Source of the DNA: Closterium sp. NIES-65
Lineage: Eukaryota; Streptophyta; Zygnematophyceae; Desmidiales; Closteriaceae
Assembly: GCA_948144175.1 (NCBI GenBank)
Contig: CANXME010000532.1
Location: 3,967,001-4,031,000 of the forward strand
DNA length: 64,000 nt
Reading direction: 5' to 3'
This document shows positions 1 through 10,500 of the stretch, piece by piece (positions within the stretch are counted from its first letter, which is position 1; each line of letters starts with the position of its first letter). The translations under genes and the position numbers were made by a program. The notes beneath the pieces are model-generated. The model was not told where the DNA came from and made no database searches. It saw nothing but the letters and a program-made list of their open reading frames with translations.

Positions 1-1311
1 CTTGTTTATAAGCACCTGCGAATCCTTTTTAGCTACCTACGAACTGACGAAACTTATGCGAAATGCTCGTTACAGCTTATACGCCCCCTTCATAAGGCAA
101 CCGGGAGGGGCTCAAACAGGCATCAATTGTAATAGCATTGAGGCTGATTATAGCCTACCCTACCAACGCATCAGGCAACGTGCTCGTGCTCGTGCATCGC
201 CTCTGCTCATGTCGGCGGCGTTCCAGTGTTTTTGTCACGTGCAGCGCATGGTTGTTTCTGCTCTGCTGATCTCATTTCATTTTGTCGTGTGTGTGATTAC
301 CGTTCTGTACCCATTTTCTCGCATGTGTGCCGATTTTGTTAGTTTTGGATTTGCATTTCAAGCGATTCGATCGTTCACCCGATCTGTATCAGGTGGGGCC
401 AAGTGCCACGCAGCTGAGCTAGCAGCAGGCAGAAACTGTTGCTTGGCGTGGCATGTGAGGATCAGACAGTGCCACACGAAACTTTCAGTACGAATCAGGA
501 ACTTCGCAATTCACACCAGTGCGTGCTGCAGATGTTTTTACAGCGAATCAGCATCAAAGTCGCCTATTCTTTACAATACATTAGCGATAATTTACATGTG
601 ACGAGATTTTGTCTTCAGAAATCTCGTAATCACGCAACCATTTCCTCAGCGTAACTGGAAGATATTCTCGACGAACGAGTGTATTTGGATGTCCCAACTG
701 TCGAAGTGAGCGTTGCTCACGTCATGGCACTCCACTGCCATCTCGGAAGTGGGCATATCGGAAAGAAACTTCCAGGAAACTTTGCTCCAATAAGCGCGCA
801 GAGTGTACCCCCGATACAAGTCTGAGGCTCAGCCTACCCTAGTAAAATTAGGCTGAAATTTCAGACAACTCATAAGAAAAAACTCTGGAAAATCAGACAA
901 GGTACATAAATAAATTCTTTGAGTTCAGACAAGGTACAAAAAAAAAGTCTGAACGGACTCTGATTCAGACTCCAAAGTCTGATATCTAGGGCACTGGTTA
1001 TGTCTCTACCTGTGTGAATCTAGGGAAAGAGGGTGTCACAGAAGTGTGTGTGAGTTGCGTGTGCATTTCGCTACCAATCAGAATTGAACACTTGTTCCAA
1101 CTGTTCCCCTTTCACAACGAGACTCGTGTGGAGTGAAAAAATAGAAATGCACAGCACTTCCAACTTTCCGAAGCGTTCCAAAAAAACTTCTGTTTTCAAG
1201 TGGACCCAACTAGAAGGGGGGGTCATTATTTTAGAAGTGGACCACCAAGAGTCCCTCGTATGAGGGTCAGACGATTTTTTTTGCTTAAAAGTTAGCAAGA
1301 GCCCTGGTCGT
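1..1311. other. No recognisable gene
   Basis: I see no conserved protein, RNA gene or clear repeat here. The longest open frame (2-601, plus) has no recognisable domain and lacks an ATG at its first codon. Between about 840 and 985 the motif tcagacaaggtaca and relatives of it recur a few times in AT-rich sequence, which looks like decayed repeat DNA. The stretch just left of 1312 is the flank into which the copia element inserted. Confidence 0.5.
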
Positions 1312-1754
1312 TGTTGGGCTGAAAAAGCCCTTAGGATCTTTGCAGGGGTGAACTCTGGGTAGAGTTGGTGTAGTAGCAGAAGCGTTAATAAGGAGTTGTG
1401 AACCACCTTGCGCTAGTATGTGAGGGCTAATTAAGTTAATTAAAACAAGGAGATACAAGATTATATATGAATACAGGGAATATGAAAAGACATAGTTATA
1501 ACTACTTTACTGTTGATGTTGCGGTTCGATACAGTGACGACTCGGGCAACTGCTCTGTAACGAGTCAGTTGTGTGTCCTTGCTGTCGCGCTGTACTTGTC
1601 AGGTTAAAGGTCACTGACCTTTGACTTTCGCGTAACCTCCAGCGGTTACTTCAACCTCCGAGGGTTGACTCGCTGGTTCCTCGATATGTTTTGCTTCGCT
1701 TGTGCCTTAGTGTTTCGACACGACAGAGGCGCTTAGGACCGATTGTTTCCAACA
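1312..1754 (-). repeat. 3' LTR of the first copia element
   Basis: Starts TGTTGGGCTG and ends TTTCCAACA in plus-strand reading, giving the TG...CA ends. It is the same length as the copy at 6971-7413 and about 97 percent identical by eye. Confidence 0.93.
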
Positions 1755-4700
1755 CTCCCCTTCGCTTCTGGACTGTCGCTGACGTGGCCCTGTCCAGTCA
1801 GCAACATGTAGTATTCGAACTTCTGCTTTCCGAGCTTCTTGGTCAAGTAGTCAGCTGCCATCTCGGACGTGGGGCAGTATGACAGCTCGAGCCTTCCTTT
1901 CTCGATCTCGTCCTTTACGAAGAAATATCGCAGGGCGATGTGTTTCGTCCTGTTCGCGAAGCCGTTCTTGTTGGCGATGCGAATTGCCGATTGGTTGTCG
2001 CAGAACAGGGTAAAGTTGGGTAAAGCGGCTAACTTCGCTTCTTCCAGTAGCTCGCGAAGATAGAGTCCTTCCTTCGTGGCTGAGCAGAGTGCAATATATT
2101 CTGCTTCAGCTGACGAGAGAGCAATTAATTCCTGCTTGCTCGATTGCCAGGAGATAGGTCCGATAGGTTCGAGGGGGTAGATGTAGCCAGTGCGGGAGCG
2201 CCTATTGTCTGAGTCGCCAGCGTGATCAGCGTCGACGTGGTCGATTAACTTAGTCGGTGTGGTTGCGTTCTTGTAGTAAGTTAGGCCGATCGTTGAGGTG
2301 CTGACGAAGTAGTGTAGAGCGCGGTCGAGCTCCGCCAGATGTTCCACTTCTGGCTTCTTGAGGTAGGTGGCGAGCTGGCTTGCGGAGTAGGATAGATCTG
2401 GGCGGCAGGTGACAGCTGCGAAGAGAAGGCAGCCCAGCTTTCTCTGGTAGTCGCGTATGCCGGCGGACTTGAGTAGAGCGGAGCCTTCCTTGTTGTTTGC
2501 TGTCGTGCAGCGGTACGGTGTGGAGATGACAGTCGGTGTGAGTGCGAAACGCTTGGCGATGGTGTCGGCGTATTTTGCGGCGCTGAGGTAGATAGCGTCT
2601 TCCTCTTCCCGGATGTTGAGGCCGAGGTACTGTGTGACGGTAGATGAAACTGTGAGCGTGAGATCCCGTTGCAGCTCCCCTTCGAACCAGGTGGTGATGC
2701 CGTCAGTTGAGCCGATGTAAAGGAGATCGTCCACGTAGACGATTAGTAGGATGTAGTCGTCGTTTTTAGTGAGCCGGTACATGCCTTGATCGTGCGGTAG
2801 TTGCTTGAAGCCGATGCGGATGAGGCGAGCGTGCAGGTACTGTTGCCACAGTCGCGGAGCCTGCTTGATGCCGTAGAGTGACTTGAGTAGCTGGCAGACT
2901 TGGTTGGGTTCTGTGTGGGAGCCGTGCGGTAGCTCGACGAAGATTTCTGCATCAACAGGTGCGTAGAGAAACGCGTTCGCGACGTCGATTTGTCGTAGCT
3001 TCTTCTTCTTCATGGCGGCGATTGCGGGGAGAATGCGTAGAGAGGTGTGGCGGCTAACCGGAGCGAAGGTTTCGGTGAAGTCTCGTCCGTGCTCTTAGTC
3101 GAAGCCGCGTACAACCCAGCGAGCTTTGAATTTGTCAATGGTGCTGTCGGCCTTTGTCTTCACACGGAAGACCCACTTCCCGGTGAGCATTGTCTTGTTC
3201 CGTGCCAAGCCGATAGGAACCACTTTCCACGTGTTGCGTTCCTCCAGTGCCTTTAGTTCCTTGTCCATGGCTTCGCGCCATTTTTCCTTATGTTCCCCCC
3301 CCAGAGCCTGCTGAACCGTCGCGGGCTCTTTTGGAGTGGTTGAGCCATGGACTGCGGTGACGAGCCCGAGAATCTGCAGTCCACTCTGTGAGTAGCGGGG
3401 AAGATTTACGTCCTCGGGATAAGCTGCTTCATCTCCCGCTTCTGGATCAGGTATGAAGTTCGGTCCTATTCGTTCTGCTTCGTTGGTGTTGACTGTCGTA
3501 GGTGTTACGTAACCGTTGTCGGCGAAATGGTACAAGGTTTCGGCGTTGGCACTTTCGCGAGGGTTGTCTTCGTCCATGGGAACGTCGACGGAGCAGAACG
3601 GGAGAGGTCCGGCTTCTTCTGATGCGTTGTCCACATTCTACTCGTCCCAGTTAGCTTCGTCCGCTGCTGAGGCGAAGGCTCGGTCACCACAAAAACCACC
3701 TGTGGGATCTTCGTCTTCTTACAGGTTGGCAAGGTACGTCTGGAGCGTGAGTCATTCGTAGAAAATTACGTCACGTGCTGCTACTATTTCCTTGGAGTGG
3801 ATGTCGAAGATTTTCCACGCGTTGTAGTTCTTTTTGATTCCCAGGTGTGGTCCCCACTGTGCTCGTTGAGAAAATCGGCCCGCTCGTGCTGCTGGGGGTC
3901 GGTACTGTACCATGCATCCGAAAACTCGTAACATTTTTGTGCTGCCCTGTTTCCCTGTCCATAGCAGAGGCGGTGATGCGTTGTTCGGAAGCGATGATGA
4001 TGACAGCAAGTTGTGCAGCATGACAGCGTGGTCCATTGCTGCAGGCCACTGGTGGTTGGGTAGCCGTATGCCACGTAACAGTTTGCGCATGCTGTTCTGC
4101 AGGGTCCTGTTCATTCTTTTTGCTACACCTTGCTGCTGATGGGCGTAGGGAAGGGAGATGAGCTGCTTGATTCCCCTTTCCGCCAAGTACTGCTTGAATC
4201 GCTGAGAGGTGTATTCTCCTCCTCCGTCTGACTGGAAGCTTTTCAGTTGCACGCCCGATTCTCTCTCTGCTACTGGTAGCCAGGCAATGAAGGCTGCGAA
4301 TGCCATGTCGCGGCTAGGGAGGTTTAGGTGCCAGACGAAACGGGTGGCGGCGTCGATGAAGGTGATCGTGTAGTTGTATGTTACTTGTCCTGGTTCCCGA
4401 TTGAATAGGATGTCGCTATACACCTTCTCGAGTGGTGCGTATGCGGGAGCGCTCGGGTTGTGATGAGGCGCCAACGGTCGATGTGGTAAGTCACCTTCAG
4501 GGCAGGTGAAGCACGTTCCGCGTACTCGTTGAAGTTCCCGTCCGTCGGTCAGTAGGAGTGAGTCCTTGTCGAGTACTTCTGCTCTTATCGTATTGTTTAA
4601 TACCGTGTTGCTTGGGTGTCCCATCCTTGCGTGCCAGGTGCTTTCGTCAGCGCGATGTCCGGGTGATCGTCGGTACATGTCGGAGTTGGAGTAGAAGTTG

Positions 4701-4834
4701 GTGGTGAAGTTGGCGCTACGATGAACTTCTCGTGGTGCTGGGTGTAGTTGTTGCGCGGGTGTTGGTGGTGTGTCGTCGATGAGGAGCGGTCTCGTTGAAG
4801 GACCAGCAATTGGTGTTGACGTTTCTGCTGCTGC

Positions 4835-4952
4835 CGTTGATGGTTCTGCTGCTGCCGATGTTGTCTCTGCTGCTGCCGATGTTGTCTCTGCTGCTGCCGA
4901 CGTTGTCTCTGCTGCTGCCGATGTTGTCTCTGCTGCTGCTGATGTTGTCTGA
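4835..4952 (-). repeat. 21-bp tandem repeat inside copia pol
   Basis: About five copies of a 21-bp unit that reads TTSAAAE on the minus strand. The repeat lies in the spacer between the protease and integrase parts of the first copia element and is probably a flexible linker. Confidence 0.8.
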
Positions 4953-6970
4953 ATTGTTGCTAACGCCCTTGTTCTTTCTGCTTCAGGGATGGTGTGTGAA
5001 TACCAGAAGCCTTCTGGACTGAAGTCTGGATCAAGGCCTGGAGGGTGTGTCCAGTTGGTGAAGTTGACGATGGCGTCGCTGTCGGCGGTGCCAAGGTCAG
5101 GAACGAAATCAAGAACGAAGACGTTGTTCTTGAGGACCGCCTTGCCGATGTAGAGTCCTCCTCTCCCGTGATACAGCTTGAATTCTTGGGTGGTGCTGTC
5201 TGCTTCGAGGTGAATCCCCTTCGCCATTAGCTGACTGACGCTCAGTAAGTTGTAGCCGAGTCCCTCCGCGATTAGTACTTTTGACATCTGCAGTATAACG
5301 TTTGTTTCCCTTGACTGAAGTTGAACTATGCCTTGTCGTCGTGTTCGCAGGTTCTGATTGTTGGCGACTGTAATGACAACTTGAAGTTGGTGTTCTCGTT
5401 GAACGAAGCGTCTCGAGGAGCACATGTGCTGTCCGCAGCAACTGTCCAAGAACCATGTGTCCCTTCCCGATGGTTCGCTTTGGGCGATGGCGGCGTATGT
5501 CGGGTTCGGCTGAAGTGACTCGCGGCGGGGTGAGGTTTCGTCGAGTTGTTCTTCCGGTGAGTAGTGTGGTGGTGACTCGGTGATGCAGGAGTCTGTCAGC
5601 TTTGCCATGCATCTGACGATGTTTCTTGCTCCTTGTGCAGGTTGTCCTGTTGAGATCGTTGAAGCTTGAATCTGAGTCGTGGGATTTACTTGCGTTGAGA
5701 CGATTTGGCTGCTTGAAGGTCGGAGTTGTCGTTGTGGGGTTGTTGACTGTTGACGATTCGGGCAGTGTGTACGCGGGTGTCCTGAAGTTTTGCAGATGTG
5801 GCAGAACGGAGGTACTGGCTTCGGTTGTTGCTGCCGGTTGTTGTTGTTGTTGTTGTAGCGTCGCTGGGTGTGGAACGCGAATTCCGGTGCTGATGTCTTC
5901 TTTCTGTGTCGTTCTTCTTGCAGGTCCATGTCTTGCTGCTCGGCGTGGATTTCGGCGCAGAGCGCTGCTTCGGAGATTCTTCCGTGAGCTCGGAGGATGG
6001 CCTTTGTGGCGCGCCATTGAGGACCGAGGCCGCCGATGATGACTGTCACGAAGGCGTCTTCAGAAATCGACCCTCCGCATCGAAGAAGCTTGTCGCGCAA
6101 CTCGCGACATCGACTGATATACGCCATTCCTTTCTCCCCTGGTTTCATTTCAACCGTTGTCAGTTGCGCCATTAACCGACTTTGACTTACGCTGTCTGTT
6201 GCTTGATACAGGCTCTTCAGGTGGTTGTACGCGAGCTCCGGGGAGTTGCCGTAACCTCGGTAAGTCCTTATGTTCTGCTGTTGAGTCGGGGTGATGTTCC
6301 TCAGTAGGATCGTATACGCCATCATTGACTGATAGGTGTACTGCTGCTTCTCGTTCTGTGTGCCGTTTGTTGGGTATGGCAGAGACCCGTCGAAGAACCC
6401 GAGTATCTGCGCGCCTTCCATCATCAGCTCGAACTCGAACGACTAGGTGAAGAAGTCATTTCCATCGAAGGGTCTTGACGTCTGCATCTTCAGAACGTGA
6501 GCGAGCTGCGACTGAACTTGCAATGCGTCCAGTGGTTTTTCTTGTCCAGGTGAGGGCTGTGGGTGTGGCATGAAGCTGATGGACCCGCGCTCGTATGGAG
6601 CAAAGGTAGGCTGCTGTTGTTGATTTCCTCGTGCATATGATGAGCCGTCGAGACTCATGGGTGTTGCTCCGTTGTTGTTGCTGTTGTGTGATTGCGCAGG
6701 TGCTGATTGCTGGTGTTGCTCGTAGAAGGACATGAAGGAGAAAAACTTCTCCATCATGCTCTGGTCGAAGTCTGCAGGTTGATTCGCGGGAGTCTCGGTA
6801 GATGTTCCTCTGGGTCTTGCTGCCGTGCCCTCCTCTGTTTGTAGGCCAGAGGCAGGAGGTGGAGTAGGAGTAGTTCCCTAGGAGCCGTTGGAGTTGCTCC
6901 TTTTTGTGTAGCCATGCTGATTGATACTGTTGGTATAGAAGTTGAATTCCCCCTGATAGCTCTCATACCA

Positions 6971-7413
6971 TGTTGGGCTGAAAAAGCCCTTAGGATCTTT
7001 GCAGGGGTGAACTCTCGGTAGAGTTGGTGTAGTAGCGGAAGCGTTAATAAGGAGTTGTGAACCACCTTGCGCTAGTATGTGAGGGAAAAGTAAGTTAATT
7101 AAAACAAGGAGATACAAGATTATATATGAATACAAGGAATATGAGAAGACACAGTTATAACTACTTTACTGTTGCTGTTGCGGTTCGATACAGTGACGAC
7201 TCGGGCAACTGCTCTGCAACGAGTCAGTTGTGTGTCCTTGCTGTCGCGCTGTACTTGTCAGGTCAAAGGTCACTGACCTTTGACTTTCGCGTAACCTCCA
7301 GCGGTTACTTCAACCTCCGAGGGTTGACTCGCTGGTTCCTCGATTTGCTTTGCTTCGCTTGTGCCTTAGTGTTTCGACACGACAGAGGCGCTTAGGACCG
7401 ATTGTTTCCAACA
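6971..7413 (-). repeat. 5' LTR of the first copia element
   Basis: Direct repeat partner of 1312-1754. The minus-strand primer-binding site TGGTATGAGAGC occupies 6959-6970, immediately inside this LTR, which fixes the orientation of the element. Confidence 0.93.
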
Positions 7414-7575
7414 GTTGTGAGCACCTTTCCACATGGTTGGATAAAGATTCTCTGGCAACCAATAAGACCACATGGAAATCCAAGAGACTACTTGGACACA
7501 GGACTGTTCCCATCAACAAGGTCTACCAGACTCAGCGTGTCCCTCAAAACTACCTAGACATCCACGCGTCATGAC
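7414..7575 (-). other. 3' flank of ATR3
   Basis: This holds the 162 bases between the ATR3 stop codon and the copia LTR. It must contain what remains of the native 3' UTR. I see no obvious polyadenylation signal that I would call. Confidence 0.4.
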
Positions 7576-10500
7576 TCATGACCATGCCTCCACCATGAGT
7601 CTTCCTGCTCGCTGCAGCGCCTTCACCCACACCCTCGCCTGCTCCTCCTCCACCCCACCCTCCCTCCTCACCACATCCTCCAGTGAGCGCATGACATCTG
7701 CCGGCATCTTATTGGCTGAGCCAGCAATGAAAACCGCGGCACCCTGCTGCAGCAAGTGCCACACCTGCCGTGCTTGCGCTCGAATCAGGTGCTGCACGTA
7801 CACCTTGGATGGCTGGTCACGCGAGAACGCCACAAACAGCCCACCTCCCTTCTCTTGCGCCAGAGGGGTGCCCTCATGCCCCTCCCTCTGCCCTCCTGCA
7901 CCGATTACTCTCGACTCCTCTGCCACCGCACCAGCCCCATTCACCCCATCCATTCCAGCTGCCTCATCAGTGCAACCCACACTGCCATTTGCCTTGACGC
8001 TCTCACTCCCTGCTATCCCCTCCTGCCAGCCGCCTCCCTCATCCAACCGCGCCTGCTGGTGCATGCCTGCAAGGCGCTCCCACTCCGCCTGGTACAGGTA
8101 GTCGCCCTGCTGTGAGCGGCACCCAAAGAAGAAGAGCACCGGTGCCGCTGCACCAGCAACACCATCTTCTGCACCAGCCGCATCAGCAGGGGCCGTAGCA
8201 CGTGAAAGGCATGCTCGTTGGTGGATGAAGGAGCGGAAGGGAGCACAGCCAGTGCCAGGGCCAACAAGAACAAGTGGCACGGAGGGGGGCGGTAGAGAGA
8301 GGGTGCCGGGCATGACCCAGATGGGCAGAGGCGGGGCTGCATGGCAGAGGGGAGCAACGGAGGCACGCACACATGGATGGGGATAGCGGCAACAGGGAGG
8401 CATGAGGCAGGCAAGGAGGGAAAGTGGCGTGATATTTGGGTGAGGGAATCGATTCCAAATTTAGTGAAGCTGTTTCCCAGGAGCCATGTGAGATTGCCTG
8501 GGGCACGCACGGGACTGGAACGATGTGTTGCGTGTGTGACCAGCAGATGGGGAAGAGGAGGCAGACTGACCTTGGCCTGGGTGCAGGGAAGCCAGCCAGC
8601 GCGAGCAGAGGCCGAGGCGCGTGCGCTTGAGGGGCGTGGTGACGCGCACGAGCGCTGCTGTGATGTGGCAGCGACCAGGGTGGGCGAGCGGGGCGGAGGA
8701 GATGGAGAAGGAGCGCGGCTGCAGGCGCGGACACAGCTGCAGCAGCCAGGGCAGAGGCAGTGCCACGGAGGAGAACTCCTGTAGCACCTGGTGGGGGGGA
8801 AGGGAGAGGGGTGAGCGGGAGAGTGCAGAGCGTGGTGGCGCACGGTTGGATGGGAATATTAGACGAAGCTGGGCAGGCAGATGTAGCTGCCACCGGGCTG
8901 GATGACAGGGTGCTTCTGAATCAGGACAACACTGCAGAGGGACAAGCGGGGAGGATAAGGTTGTGACGAAAGGCAAGGAGACAAGGGAACTGGAACAGTT
9001 GGGCAGCAAGTCACTAGGAGAGGGAGAGCAGCCTTACCTCAAGCACGGTGCGCCTCTCCCTCTGGTTGTACTCGTGCAGATCCTCACGGCCCTCTGGCGA
9101 TGCCAGCCATGCCAGCTTCTCCCGCTCCCTCTCGTCCGATGCAAAGCGCGCCAACACCTGCCCCGCACACAGCAGGGCACACAGGGCACGCACGTGGGAG
9201 GGCAGGGGAGGCAGGCAAGTACAACCACTGGCCATGGGTGAGGGTCAGTGACGGTCCATAGGGTGGAATAGAGGGCCACGGCCATGCATGTGCACAGCAC
9301 AGAGAGAGGACTGCGTTGTGGAGGGCAGCATGGGGAGAGTGATGGTGCATTGCCATGCTGACCTCAAAGAAGTAGGCGCGTGGCGATGCGGAGTTGATGT
9401 CCAGTGTGGCCGCCACGAGCGACAGCAGCGACACTGGCGTGCCCCCTGCAGCAGTGGAGGAGAGCTCGCCTGCTGGCCGCACCTGTGGTGTGGTGGGATG
9501 GTGTGCGTACACGAATGATGAGAGAGGAGGAAGGAAGTTGCCAGGCACATTGAAAAAGAGTGTGCTGCCGCTGACAATTGTACTGGGCAAGTGGAGGGGC
9601 GGGAGGGAAGGACAGAGGCGGAAGGTCAAAATAGGCGAAGCTGCAATGAGGGAATAGATGCATGCGAGGAAGGGACGGAGAGGCCCTTACACCCATTCCC
9701 ATAACACAGAGCATGGCATGAGAACAGAGGGAGAACAGCCAGGGTACGGGTTGGAAAAGAGAGGGTTAAGAGAGATGCCGTGTGTGTAAAGGGAGTGAAG
9801 TTGCAAACAGCAAGCCCTGTGGATTGCAGGGTGGGACGACCATGACTCTGTGGTTGGTGTAAATGAGAGGGTCGTGTGAGAGAGTGGTGAGAGAGGGTGG
9901 TGAGAGAGGGTGGTGAGAGAGGGTGGTGAGAGAGGGTGGTGAGAGAGGGTGGTGAGAGAGGGTGGTGAGAGAGGGCGGTGCAAGTGAGAGTGTGTGTGCG
10001 TGGTTGCAGGAGGCACTGACGAGGATTCGTGTGTGTGGGTGCAGGTGGCAGCGGTGCAGCAGAGCCAGCACAGCGGAGCGTGGCTGCGAGGGGAACACGT
10101 GCAGCACGTCCCCCGGGGAGTACTGCGGTCCCTGGGGAAGTCATGCGGGGCCCAGTGGCACGTGGAGGGGGGAGGGGGACAGAGAGGAAGTAAGAAATGT
10201 GAAGGAAAGATGGAGACAGGCGAGTGAATGAATGAGGCTATATCGAGGGTGATCACAGGGACGGTAGAGATGGGAGTGGGGCTGTACTGGGGCAGTTGTT
10301 ATAGCAGCCCAGCAGCGGCAGTGAGCTCATGGGGCACGCCACACTGTTTTGCAGCAGCAAGGAAGAGGAGCAGCAAGAAACAGGAGAAGCAGCGTACCCC
10401 ACGGGCGTCGAGCTCGATGTGCCTCACGTCCTGCCAGTGGCCCTCTGCTGTGATGCGCCGATTCACCTCCTGCCACGCGCACAGCACAGGATGGCAGGTC

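Larger units (their letters stand above)
1312..7413 (-). mobile_element. Ty1/copia LTR retrotransposon, 443-bp LTRs, broken
   Basis: A complete-length copia fossil on the minus strand. Its parts in element order are: 5' LTR 6971-7413; a primer-binding site beside it reading TGGTATGAGAGC, close to the usual initiator-Met tRNA site; gag about 6750-5750 with a standard CCHC zinc knuckle (C-x2-C-x4-H-x4-C) near 5761-5805; protease region about 5480-5400; integrase about 4660-3950; reverse transcriptase about 3010-2350 with YVDD; RNase H about 2110-1800; a purine tract GAAGGGGAG; and 3' LTR 1312-1754. The flanks gtcgt and gttgt look like a 5-bp target duplication differing at one base. The coding region is broken in a few places. 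The LTRs differ at about 13 of 443 sites by eye, so the insertion is fairly young. It belongs to a different lineage from the short-LTR elements further right. Confidence 0.93.

Noticed and set aside
2-601. 199-codon open frame at the left edge
   Set aside because: It begins with TTG, has no recognisable domain and no codon pattern like the ATR3 exons.
7472-8115. Plus-strand frames over the last ATR3 exon
   Set aside because: They are antisense shadows of a GC-rich conserved exon on the minus strand.
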